Source: Centrapalus pauciflorus
Taxonomy: Eukaryota; Streptophyta; Magnoliopsida; Asterales; Asteraceae
Length of the DNA: 64,000 nucleotides
NCBI GenBank assembly: GCA_020465985.1
Contig: JAANYP010002636.1
Coordinates: 379,430 to 443,429, forward strand
Reading direction: 5' to 3'
Below are positions 1-10,527 of the stretch, one piece after another. A program made the translations under genes and the position numbers. Within the stretch, counting starts at the first letter, position 1; each line of letters begins with the position of its first letter. The notes under the pieces are model-generated. The model was not told where the DNA came from. It saw only the letters and a program-made list of their open reading frames with translations, and searched no databases.

Positions 1-488
1 GGAGAATTTATTTCCTTTTATAGTAAGTTTAGTAGGTTAAGTTATTAGCTTATTCTTATTTATGAAAAACGAAAGAAAAAAGAGAGAAAACCATAAAAAA
101 CTCAAAAAAAGAGAATACTAGAAAATATAGTTAAGTCTTAGATACATAGGTTCAAAGTGACGAAAATTAGCACAGTCGATACAATCTCTAAGTGTTAAAC
201 TTTCACACATAATGCATCCTAAACTCTAAGTGATATACATTTTCTCGTTCGATGTGTTGGTCGGCATAATACATAAAGGGAATCTTAAAAGCTAATAAAA
301 TATTCAAGAAAAAGTCATGTGTGTAAATAACTTAGATGTATGACCAAATGGTCTTAATGTTTATGTTAGAGACATACAGACAATGATTCTAAATGGGGTA
401 TGCAAATTTTCTGGGGGATGTATAGCCACATCAGATACCTCTTAAAGAAAAGAAAAGAAAATTTTGATAGCAAGGAGAGAGTCAAAAC

Positions 489-659
489 AAGTCACTTTGT
501 TGTACGTAAGTACAAACCTGTTACCTCTGGTTTGACTCGAGTTAGCAAGGTAAGTCGCTTTGTTGTACGTCAGTACAGACCTGTCACCGCTGTCTTGCTA
601 GCTTTAAATAAACCTTAAGACAACCTAAGACGCTCTATTGTATGTAAATACAGAACTGT
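489..659 (+). repeat. Triple 33-nt palindromic repeat (C1)
   Basis: Three imperfect 33-nt copies lie at 489-521, 552-584 and 627-659. Each has an AAGNC(A/G)CT start, a TTGTACGT-AGTACA-like palindromic core and a CCTGT or ACTGT end. The array recurs in C3 (26848-27019) and C5 (49551-49724). Conservation in three differently decayed copies suggests a cis function, which is unknown. Confidence 0.7.
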
Positions 660-1983
660 GTCCGACGTTTGCCTTTTAAAGAAAATTTGCAATACCGAAA
701 GGTTATAATCAGTGTGTGTATGCCTTGATCATAGAAGTATGTCTAAGTATGGGACACGTAAGGTAGTTTCTTGATAAATAAAAAGGCCAAAGGATATTCC
801 AAAGTGTAACATGTTTAAAGGGAAAATAATACCAACAATCGCCTTGGAAAGTATATCACGACAAACAATCAAAGGAATCAAAAATTCCTAATTGTGTATG
901 TGTAATACTGACAGTACGTATTGACACCGCTATCTGATTGAACCTTCTTTGACTTTCTCGCCATAAAAATTCTGTTAGTTTAAGTTGTAAACTTTTAAAA
1001 GTAGTTTAGAATAGCTTAAGTCTAAATTTTATTCTAATTTTAATGTTATTTTATTTTATTTTATTTTTATTTTTATATTTATTCTTATTTTTATTTTTAA
1101 ATAGGAAAAAGGTCAAAGTTACTAGGATGCATTTTTGGTTGAATAAACAAATATTGCGTGAAAATCTATTGCTTAGTTTGAATAAATTTGCAAGGGTTGT
1201 AAATTTCCGTTACACGAAAAAGTTGAAAAAGTTGAATTTTATTCAAGGATTTTTAAAATTTTCCATTAAGTTCGAATTTAAGACAAATTCGAATTATACG
1301 TCGATTTTGTCAGTAACTTCGAATTTATGTCAAGTTCGAAGGGAGTTGGTGTAAATAGGTCAACAGTGAATCATTTACTTCACCTACCCTCGACTTTGCT
1401 TCTTCGAACTTGTGTCCGGCGACTTCGACTTTAATCCTTCGAACTTGTCGTTTCGATTTTGTTCCTATTTCACGAAGTTTTGCTCATTTTTCTCGAACCC
1501 ACTCACATCTTTAGGTATAGTAATCACTATTATACAAAGTTTGGGTAGTTTAGGACTCTTCTATGGCAAAAAATCGTGTTTATTTGAAGGTTTTTGGGTT
1601 TAAACTATGTGGTTCAAAATCACAAGTTTTAACCGGTGAAACTTCAAATAAAACACATATAACTTCGATTAGAACCCAATAGGACTAAACTATACAAATT
1701 TTTAAGGTAAATGGGGTTAAAATCTTTGATTTTGGTTTGAAAATGACCGACTTCGAACATGTTCATCATGTTCGAACTTGTCAGAAAGTTTGAACTTGTT
1801 GAAATATCTACAAGTTCGAAGTCAGTTAAGTTCGAACATAATCCTCGAATTTTGCTTAAATTCGAATGTTTTTATAAAAAAAAATTCAAACTTGTAGAGA
1901 TTCGAATGTGTTGGATTTCGAACGTATGTTAAATCGAAATTATGCAAATTCGAAATAAACAAGTTTCATTTTATTTTTCATTA

Positions 1984-2014
1984 CTAATAATGGTTGTTGT
2001 TTCTATGTGCAGAT
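1984..2014 (+). promoter_or_regulatory. Splice-acceptor-like site before extra ORF (C1)
   Basis: CTAAT (1984-1988) is followed by a T-rich stretch and ATGTGCAG ending at 2012; the ORF ATG is 2 nt further on. The branch-A to AG distance is 25 nt, the same in C2 and C3. This looks like a plant 3' splice site that would put the extra ORF first on a spliced mRNA. The donor is not identified. Confidence 0.5.
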
Positions 2015-5009
2015 ATGGGTGATCGGGCGTTCTATAATAAACATAACATGGTTATGTCGGTGGATAGAGAGTTGCCTGAAGCTCAACCGTACCGTCACAT
2101 GGTTGAATATTTGACGCAATCGCGGGTTGCATATGCCCTTACTCATAATCTACAGATTATTTGGCCGTATGTACGTCAATTTTGGGAGCATCTCCAGGTT
2201 GATTGCTCAGTGACGCCCACACTCTTACGTACAAGAGTTGAGGGACAGCCTATAGTATTTTTAGCAGATTTGTTACGGCAAATCCTTCAGCTAGGCAAAG
2301 AGGATCAGGAGGCGGGGCCTATAGATGTTCTTGTTCATATTAGGCAAGCGGCGTTTTTGCGAATGGGAATTGCCCAATATATTACCAAAGCATCATATGT
2401 GAAGAGTGGCGTGATTGGCCAATGGCGTTATCTAGTGCATGTTATTATGGTCTGTTTTGCGCCAAAGAAGGCAGGGTTCGATTACATTGTGTCCTAGTTG
2501 CAATCGGCATTGATAGCCTTAATATATATTAAGCGTTTCAGTTTTTCAGAGATGTTCTTCGGTGAGTTAGTGCATCAAATCACAGCTCCCGTCAGAGAAA
2601 GATTTTTTAAGTACCCGCGCTTCACGATGATGATCATCCGTCACTTTTTGCCAAATTTGCCACAACTTCCGGATAGACATGGCGTGGCCATTATAGATAA
2701 AAGGATTTTTGCTGACTGCCAGTCGTATAATGCGCAAAGGGCTGAGCAGGTCAGGCCACAGGTGGCACCTTTGTTTGGGGCCGTTATTGACCCAGATTTT
2801 GTAGCTCCAGAAGGAGATAACTGGGAAGGTGAAGCTCCACAGCAGCAACAACCGCAGCAGCAACAACAACAACAACAACAGCAACAGCAACAGAGTCAGC
2901 GGCAAAGAACTCCGGGTAGACAAGTTCCAACGGCTAGGCCATCTTCTAGCCGACAGAAAGAATCTACAGCAGCAGGTCTATCAACGGATGCTGCAGGCCC
3001 GTCAAGTTCTGCCCCAGAGTTTGATCAGAGGGCACAGGCCATAGAAGAAATATGGGCTCAAGTAACGGTTGCTGAACAAGATATTGCTGCAGAATTGGTT
3101 CATGAGATTTTGGAACCTCCAACTGAGTATCATGATATATTCAGGGACATTGATGAATACCAGCCACCCGAGGCTGAGGATATGGACACTGAGGTCTAGG
3201 TTGCAGAAGTTGCAGAAGAAGATAGAATGCAGACTGAGGCTGAGGTTCAAGCAGAGACCGCCTCCGAGTCTAAATCTGATTCCGAGGAAGTAGAAGTGGT
3301 TGAAGTTGTTGAACCTGTTCATCCGACTGTCAGAATTCGCAGATATGGATCGAGGCTAGTCGTCAGCAGACGAAAGATGACAAGACGAGCTGGTGGGGAT
3401 TCAGAGGACGACGACTCAGATTTTGAAGAGGAAGACGAAGCTCCACTCGTGCCTAGCCATAGGGCAAGGCGGCATAGATTCATGCAGGGAGCTCCATCCA
3501 CTTCAGCACCTGCGCCTGTGTTACCGACTGCTCAACCAACCACCGTTCCATCAACCTCCACCTCCACTCCATCGTCATCAACCACATTCACGGACAATCA
3601 GCGGTTCACAGAGCTGAAAGGAAAGGTGGACTTCCAAAGAGTCCAAATTTTTTAGCTGTCAATAGCAGTGAAAGGGCTTCAAGCACATAATGCCAGACTT
3701 GATCAAGAAAATGCTGAGTTACGAACAACTGTAGCTGATCAAGCGTCTGAGATGAAGTCTATGAAAACTCTCCTAGAGCAGTTATTGAAAAATCTGCAAG
3801 CTCAGGGGGAGAGTAGTTGTAGGGAAGCTGAAGTAAGAAGAGAAGATAATGACGGCAATGATCCCGATGCTGAAATAGAGACTGAGCTAGCAGATCCTTC
3901 TCAGAAGACTGCTCAGCAAGCTCTAATTCAGGGGGAGCCAAGTCAGTCAGGTGTGAGAGAAGGAAGTGAAGGCGAAGCCTCAAACACAACAAAACATGAT
4001 ATGATCGAAGCGTTAATGGATCTTGACGATCAAGGTGATTTTTAGTTTGATCAAGAAGAGTTAGAGGAAGGAGAATTTATTCCAGGAGAGGTTGTAGACT
4101 GGAGATCTGATGACGAGGTTATAGAAGATGAAGACGACAATGTAGATGAAGTGATCATCCCTAAACAGCCTATCAATGAACAGTATGCGCATAATGATCA
4201 AAATGTGATTGACATAGACGAGATTAAGTTAGCGTCTATGGATGAGTCCGAATCTGATACAGCTGATAAGGAGCAAACCAGAGAAGATCTGATAAAGCTT
4301 TGGTTTAGAAAGAAAGAAAAGAAAACATATCTAAAGATGAAGAAGAGAATGAGAGTACCAAGTTCTGGAAATCTCTCAGGTGGAATCTTAAGCTGGTTCT
4401 TTGATAGAGAACTGCAGCTATTCGTGCTAAAGAGGAGAGATGGACTTCAGTACTTTAGGAGAACGTTGAAGGTGTTCAACACGTTTCCCAAGTGTGAGGT
4501 AAAAGAGTTGGCTTGGAAAGAACTGATAAATCTAGGAGACGACCCATATGCTGAAGTTGTGGCTAAGATTATTCGAAGGGAGGGTCGATCTGGAAGATTT
4601 GAAAGAATTAATCCAAGATCCAGAAAAAGAGTTGAAGATCCATCAAGAGTAGATCCCCACACTGGAAAGCCTTGGGCTAGGATGGTTTACAAGCCAGTCC
4701 GATGCCTCAAGAAAGTGCCGATTAAGTCAATGCCACAGGATGTACTGAAAAACATGAAGTGGTGGTAATGTTGACAATGAGACGGCGGAAGCGGTGATGG
4801 ATGACTACGAGGACAAAGTGATTTTCAAAGTATACGATCCACTGCATCTGATGAACCTATCGAAGGAGGACCTGAGAAAACTTCATGATGAGCTGATCTT
4901 CTTTCATGAAGGCTGGGGATCAGAAGGATGGAAGTTCCAGAAGATAGTTAGAGTATGTATAGATCAGGGGTTGTATGCTGGTAGTAGTTTATATACCTCT
5001 AGTACTTAG
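2015..5009 (+). pseudogene. Extra ORF of C1 (about 1000 codons, broken)
   Basis: This long ORF lies after pol, and its function is unknown. The ATG at 2015 follows the acceptor-like CAG. The order is: an N-terminal domain with CSVTPTLLRTR and a (F)SFSEMFF...YPRF motif, a Gln-rich tract (about 2840-2895), a Ser/Glu-rich acidic middle, a coiled coil (about 3590-3800), and a C-terminal domain with FDRELQLF and DGLQYFRRTLK (about 4330-5000). I see no signal peptide or membrane segment, so it does not look like an envelope protein. In-frame stops lie at 2495, 3197, 3653 and 4043, and a frameshift near 4766. At 3197 and 3653 the intact copies have CAG. Confidence 0.75.
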
Positions 5010-5030
5010 ACAAAATATATATTGTTAGAA

Positions 5031-5077
5031 GCTATCGTCAAGGGGGAGTCTGTTAGTGCATCCTATGTGACGATAGC
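5031..5077 (+). promoter_or_regulatory. Polypurine tract in a hairpin (C1)
   Basis: The plus-strand primer tract AAGGGGGAG (about 5040-5048) lies directly before the LTR. It is flanked by a perfect 10-bp inverted repeat, GCTATCGTCA (5031-5040) and TGACGATAGC (5068-5077), so the tract and the first LTR bases form a 27-nt loop. The same arrangement is in C5. Confidence 0.75.
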
Positions 5078-5632
5078 AGTCTAAGTATAGACAATATTTT
5101 GTAATAGTCAATTTGTTCGCAATTGCATATAAATACGTGTAAGATATATGTTTGTTATATGTTTGATATTGATTGTATGTATGTTTGAACTTCGTGTAAT
5201 TAATGTGTTACAATAAGTTAAAACATAAGTTCAAAGATAAGTTGAAACATAAGTTCAAACATAAGTTCAAACATAAGTTCAAAGGTCATGATTCGAACTT
5301 ATGGAGGACAAGCTCGAAGGGCCTTCGGCTTGGTCGAAGTTGTGCTGGGCAAATTCGAATAAGGTGTTATAATTGAGGGTTAATTTATTTTTAATTAACA
5401 ACTTTTGCAGAATTCGAAAGACGATTAGTGTAGAGGCGATCTCGAACTTGCAAGGTGTTTGAGAGTTTGTCCTTGGAGAGAATCACGTGTCGGGGCGTTC
5501 TATTGTTCGTATATCATCGTGTGTGTCTCCGGTTTTCATGTGCGTGGTCTATCCGTCAACCTGCTAACGAGGATTCCACACTCGTTGGACGGCGTCGCGT
5601 CAAGATAGGATCCGTAGGAAGGCGACCTTACA
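5051..5632 (+). repeat. 3' LTR of C1
   Basis: 582 bp, starting TGTTAGTG after the polypurine tract and ending GACCTTACA. It has a TATAAATA box at 5128-5135, TATAATTG-like sequence near 5370, and repeated AAGTTCAAACATA words at about 5215-5285. Its U5 half is homologous to the other copia LTRs here (34903, 38417, 44433, 56125). Confidence 0.85.
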
Positions 5633-6198
5633 TTAATCTCGAACTTACCGAACTTCGAATTTCCGTCCCATTCATCAAAGTTTTTCCACTATTTCTCGAA
5701 CATACATGTATACTTAGGTATAGTACTCTTCATAATACTAAGTAAGTGTAGTTTAGGACATTATTGTTGCAAAAATCGAACTTATTTGATGTTTATGATA
5801 TTTGAAACTAGGTGGTTTAAAATCACGAGTTTTAAAAGATAAAATTTCAATTAAATGATAAATAACTTCGATTAGAACCCAGTAGGACTAGATTATACTG
5901 CTGATTAAGTCAAATGGGATTAAAATCTTAGTTTTTAAGTTGAATGTGACAGACTTCGAACTTGTTCTTCAGGTTCGAACTTGTTGAAATATCTATAAGT
6001 TCGAAGTCAGTCAAGTTCATCTATATGTCTCGAATTTATTTAAGTTCGAATGCATATTAATAATCTCGAATTTGTGCAAATTCGAATGTGTTGGATTTCG
6101 AACTTAATCTAGTTCGAAGTTATGCAAATCTGATTTAACAAATTTCATTTTATTTTAATTTTAGTCTCTAATTTTGTTTGATGATTTTGTGTGCAGAT
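5633..6198 (+). other. C2 spacer, right part
   Basis: Homologous to 1430-2014 of C1, with TTCGAA-rich AT sequence. It ends with CTAAT (6168-6172) and TGTGTGCAG (AG at 6195-6196), 2 nt before the extra-ORF ATG. The left part of C2 is separated by C1 and lies outside the window. Confidence 0.7.
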
Positions 6199-6905
6199 AT
6201 GGATGATCGTGCTTTTTATAATGAGCAAAATATGGTTAAGGCAGTGGATCTCCAATTGTCAGAGGCACAGCCTTATCGTCAGATGATTGAATTCCTAACG
6301 CAGTCTCGAGTTTCCTATGCCCTCACTCACAATTTGCAAATTACCTTGACGTACGTGCGACAATTTTGGGAGCATCTTCAAGTAGACTGCTCGGTTACCC
6401 GTACAGTTTTGCGAACAAGAGTAGGTGGTCAACCATTTGTGTTTTCGGAAAATATGTTAAGCCAGATTCTACAGTTGGGCACTGAGGACCAAGAGGCAGG
6501 CCCTATAGATTTTCCTTTACTTATATAAGGCAAGCGGCCTTTTTGAGAATGGGATACACACATGATATAACGAAAGCTTCTTACGTTAAAAGTGGATTGA
6601 TTGGTCAATGGTGGTATCTTGTTCATGTGATAATGGTGTGCTTCGTGCCCAAGAAAGCAGGTTTTGACACGATCGTGTCTAAATTGCAGTCTGCGTTGAT
6701 TGCATTGGTGTATAACAGGAAGTTTAGTTTCTCAGAGATGTTTTTTGGAGCGTTTGTGCACCAGATCACAGCTCCGATCAGGGAATGTCTTGATGTATCC
6801 CTGCTCGCCATGTTGATTATCCGCCATTTCTTGCCAAATCTGACCCCACTTCCTGATCAAAGTGGCATGGCTTTGATTGATAAACGCATATTTGGTGACT
6901 GCCAG
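6199..6905 (+). pseudogene. Extra ORF of C2, first part
   Basis: N-terminal part of the same extra ORF as in C1: DDRAFYNEQN start, CSVTRTVLRTR, then SFSEMFFGAF. A frameshift near 6525 separates the first about 110 codons from the rest. The reading continues to a D-C-Q triplet at the gccag target site, where gypsy X is inserted, and resumes at 21201. Confidence 0.75.
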
Positions 6906-8697
6906 TATAACACCTTGCTTTTTATTTTATGTATTTTGAGCAATTTGTGTTAAATAATGTAATTATGAATATAAGTATAAATAGGAGCTGAGAGTTCATT
7001 TTCTCATTTCTTGCAAAACTAATTCCCAATTTCAGAGCTCCTCTCTCTAAAACCCAAACTTCTCTCTAACTTTTATCCCAAATCGACCGGCCAAATCTCG
7101 AGTTCTATACGTCATCGGAAAGATCTAGAAGAGTACTACACGGATCTGCTATTGCATGTACGATTTCATACGGATTAGAGGTAAGAATCGTCATTTTTGT
7201 TACCTTACTTTCGGTTTTTGAGAAAAGAGTTCAAAATCCCCATTTTTGATCCGATTAAAGCTATTATTGTTTGGGTTTTAAATCGATTCTGTTAGAGTAT
7301 GTGTAATAGAATCGAACCTAGGCATATTACTTAGCATATTCATGATTTTTGACTTGGAAATGCATGTTTAAAAGCTGCAAAACGCGAACAAATTCGAGAT
7401 GCCAAGAACAAACTCGAATATGGCTAAATTTGAACCTTAGTTTCGAGACTATGCATTCGAATTTAACCTATGTTCGAAACTATGCCTTCGAGTTTAGCAT
7501 TATATTCGAATTTAATATATAAATTCGAACCCCTCCCCCTAATTCGAATTAAATTGATATAATTCATGGACAACGCATAAAATTAGAAAATAATTAGCAA
7601 CACAATTAGCTAGAAGTTATGGTTTCTAGATGTTGGAATTTTAAGCAAACATATTTAACTTAGCGTATATTCTGTAATGTTAAATTACAGATATTTCATA
7701 ACACCACAGATATTAAATTAAACAGTTTAGCTCGGTTACGAGTCAAAGCCAGTGCCATAATATATTAAAGCCTAGATAAGCAAGTGCAAGTGTTTCAAAG
7801 CAATATAAAGCATAGATAAGCCCAAGCAAGCAATTCAGAATATTTCAAAGCATAAGGCCCTACTGTGAGTAACAGTTATTCTGGTTTCATGTATTATATG
7901 TAATTGAGACATAATTTGCATCTATATGCATTCTTTGGAATTCAATAGAATTTTGTGAATGAAGGCGAACACTGTGGTACAGGCGGTGCTCAGCTTAGCC
8001 GGATCTTACATCTGATCTATTAATGTGCATAATATACTGTCATCTGTTTATTGTTCTGCATATTATACAACAAGCCTTGTATGAGCGTTTCTTTGTGCAT
8101 TCATAAGCATATTACATTTAAGCAAGCAATTCCAATGCTCACCACTATCCCAAGCATTATGCGGGTAGCTAGCCCCGTATCACAGATTGATCATCTGTCA
8201 GCGGTAACCCCTAGTGGTGGCATCTCCTTTCTGCGTGAAATGTCTCAACTGTGCAAGCATTCTTTCTGGGTAATTAAGCAAGCAAGCAAGCATAACAGCC
8301 TTTATAGGCTCTTTCGCCACATATTTTACATGCATCATGAATATCTGTTAACTCACTAAGCAATTAGCTTACAGTTGCTACTCACAGTTTTTACAAGCAA
8401 AGGTAAAGAGCAAGCTGGACCTTCTGCTTAGGTCTATTATCTGATCAACCCAGAGGACTTAGCTCACTTTCAGCTTGTGGTATAGCTTTATGGTTCCTTG
8501 GGTTTTGGGTAGCTGCTTTTATTTATATTATGATGTTTTTAGCAACTTAGTAGTGTAACCTTGTAGCACGTGTAGTGCATGACTGTATTGTAGTACTTTA
8601 TTTAGCTCTCACGCAAGCTTTAGACTTATTATTATGCTTATGGCAATTGTTATTTATTCCTGGGATAAGCAAGCATGATTAAAGCAAGGATGTGACA
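6906..8697 (+). repeat. 5' LTR of gypsy X
   Basis: 1792 bp, starting TATAACACC and ending GGATGTGACA. It has a TATA box TATAAATAGG at 6976-6985 and TTCGAA words at about 7380-7560. Many AAGCAAGCAAGC and related words lie at 7780-8350. It pairs with 19394-21200, with scattered substitutions and small indels. No gene is seen. Confidence 0.9.
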
Positions 8698-8700
8698 GGA

Positions 8701-8712
8701 TGGTATCAGAGC
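8701..8712 (+). promoter_or_regulatory. Primer binding site of X
   Basis: TGGTATCAGAGC, complementary to the 3' end of initiator tRNA-Met, lies 3 nt after the LTR end. It is the standard minus-strand priming site of plant LTR elements. Confidence 0.85.
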
Positions 8713-8904
8713 ATTAGTTTGAGGGATTCAAGTGTTAGAAATAACGCTTGGATTCAAACTTTTAAGCAAAGATATTAGCTTCAAATATCTAGGCTTTAAC
8801 TTGACCTGAGATAGGCTTTGACTTTGCTTTAGGAATTTGGGCATATGGGGTAGAATAGGAATTATGCCTATTCTTATGCAAGTACTATTATTATTGTTTC
8901 AGAA
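8713..8904 (+). other. 5' leader; hidden X/Y junction
   Basis: Untranslated sequence between the PBS of X and the gag ATG at 8908 or nearby. The gag downstream belongs to Y, judging by Y's 3' LTR at 13237, so the breakpoint that removed X's gag and Y's 5' LTR should lie here. I cannot place it to the base. Confidence 0.5.
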
Positions 8905-9796
8905 CATGTCTGGATCTGGTGAAGGAGCTAGAGGTGGACTCACTCCTGAACAGATCATGCAAATAATGCAAACCATGCTTAATGAGAACAACGAGCGTCA
9001 AGCTGAGTTCTTGCAAGATCAGTTTCGTGCTCGTGATGAAGCCGAAACTAGACGTAGAGAAGAACGTAGGAAACAGCAGCATGATGATACCGGACGTCGT
9101 AACGACGACACCGACGAGGAGGAAGCTCCTGTAGTCCCTCCTTAGGGCTGCAACTTCCGTTACTTTAAAGCTTGCGGAGCTCAACCTTTCAAAGGAGCTG
9201 CAAATTCGATGAAGCGCTCCAGTGCATTACTGGCATCAAGCGCATATTTCTTATTAGAGACTATGCTGAAGAATCAAAGGTCAGCTTTCCTACTACACAG
9301 TTCGAGGGTGGCGCTGTTATGTGGTGGAGATCTCAGGAAAATCGAGCGTTACATTTGGGGACTCGCTCCTCAAATTCAAGTTAATATCACTGCCTCCAAC
9401 CCATCCACCTTACAAGACGCCATCAGAATGGCCAACAACCTTATGGATCAAGTGTCCCGGAGAAATGAAGCCAAGGCCGGGGAAAACAAGAGATAGTGGG
9501 AGGACAAGTTAGGGAGGAATACGGGCCCGGAATCCATGAAGCCCGAGACCATCAAGGCTTATGTAGCAGGAACTGAGTCAAGGAAGGGCTACACAGGTAC
9601 CAAGCCTTTCTGCACCCAATGCACTTTTCATCAGAACAAGGGTCCCTGCCCAACCCCTTGTGGAAAATGCAAACGTATTGGCCATGTGGCCAAAGACTGT
9701 AAATTTGGAACCTCGGGTGTCAATGGCAGCAATCAGAGAGGCTGCTATGAATGTGGAGCTACAGGGCACTTCAAGAGTGAGTGTTCGAAGTTGAGA
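8905..9796 (+). pseudogene. gag: Gag of gypsy Y (broken)
   Basis: Capsid and nucleocapsid. It starts MSGSGEGARGG at about 8908 with a charged Arg/Glu-rich region. Frames then shift: typical capsid words GIKRIFLIRDYAEESKV and FEGGAVMWWRS (about 9210-9335) are followed at once by YIWGLAPQIQ (about 9350), so roughly the middle of the capsid domain is missing. Two CCHC knuckles follow, CGKCKRIGHVAKDC (about 9661-9702) and CYECGATGHFKSEC (about 9742-9783). Stops occur at 9143 and 9494. Confidence 0.8.
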
Positions 9797-10527
9797 AATG
9801 GTGGAGGAGCTCAGAGGAGAGCTTTTGTGTTAGGAGCAGGTGACGCTCGTCAGGATCCCCATGTGATATCAGGTACGTTTCTTTTAAATGACATTTACGC
9901 TTACGTACTGTTTGATACTGGGGCTGATAGGAGCTTTATATCTGATAAGTTCAGTAAGCAATTGAATGCCACTCCTTTCCCTTAGACAACTCTTATACTA
10001 TAGAACTGGCTGACGGCAAAATAATTGAGGCAAGTAGTATTATTAAGGAATGCACACTGAAGTTGGCAGATCATCCCTTTAAGATAGACTTGATGCCTAT
10101 AGAACTCGGATGTTTTGATGTAGTAATTGGTATGGATTGGTTGTCACACAACCAGGCCGAGATTTTGTGCGGTAAGAAAGTGGTACGGATACCACTCCAC
10201 AAGAAGAAGGTCATAACAGTCCAAGGGGAAAGAAAGAACCGACAGCTGAATGTCATATCCGGCCTAAGAACATTAAAGTGCCTTAGGAAAGGTTGCCATG
10301 CAGTACTGGTACAAATTGCAGAAAAAGAGTCGGAGGAGAAGCGACTCGAGGATATTCCAGTGGTTTGTGACTATCCGAAGGTCTTCCCGGAAGAATTGCC
10401 TGGACTTCCGCCAACTAGGCAAGTAGTGTTTCAAATCGATTTGGTGCCGGGAGCTGCACCGGTCGCAAGAGCCCCATATAGACTCGCTCCTTCTGAAATG
10501 CAAGAGCTATCCAATTAATTACAAGAG
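9797..10527 (+). pseudogene. Protease region of gypsy Y
   Basis: Retroviral-type aspartic protease. The active-site motif VLFDTGADRSF lies at about 9907-9939. A frameshift near 9980 moves the reading to another frame, which continues with the conserved FDVVIGMDWLS (about 10111-10145). The region then reads into the start of RT (VFPEELPGLPP, about 10381) and ends at a TAA at 10516-10518. Confidence 0.8.

Larger units (their letters stand above)
1..2014 (+). other. C1 spacer between pol and extra ORF
   Basis: This AT-rich stretch of about 2 kb has no convincing coding frame. It is homologous to 25519-27564 and 48162-50132 on the other strand. Conserved blocks are the three-copy palindromic repeat at 489-659, a GGAATCAAAAATTCC block at 875-889, a T-rich run around 1043-1100, and many TTCGAA words from about 1260 onward. 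It ends in an acceptor-like site before the extra ORF. Confidence 0.75.
1..5632 (+). mobile_element. Copia element C1, 3' half
   Basis: The first bases match the sequence just downstream of the pol stop in C6 (63700 onward), so gag and pol lie off the left edge. What remains is the pol-to-ORF spacer, an extra ORF, a polypurine tract and a 3' LTR ending ACCTTACA. The sequence after 5632 resumes another copy of the same spacer (compare 1429-1560), so C1 is inserted in C2. The likely target duplication starts TTAAT at 5633; its left copy is outside the window. Confidence 0.85.

Noticed and set aside
400..1603. Short plus-strand frames in the C1 spacer as small genes
   Set aside because: They are not kept in the homologous C3 and C5 spacers, have AT-driven Phe/Leu/Lys composition, and overlap the non-coding palindromic array.
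2567..2923. Minus-strand Leu-rich frame opposite the Gln-rich part of the C1 extra ORF
   Set aside because: It is the reverse strand of CAG/CAA repeats, which always reads as poly-Leu. The plus frame has the family motifs.
7380..7560. TTCGAA clusters as heat-shock elements
   Set aside because: Heat-shock elements need GAA and TTC blocks two bases apart. TTCGAA puts them edge to edge, so the known site is not matched.
8051..8359. A 102-residue open frame in both X LTRs (also 20554-20862)
   Set aside because: The two LTRs are copies of each other, so the match is not independent. It has no ATG start or known motif, and lies downstream of the TATA box in LTR leader sequence.
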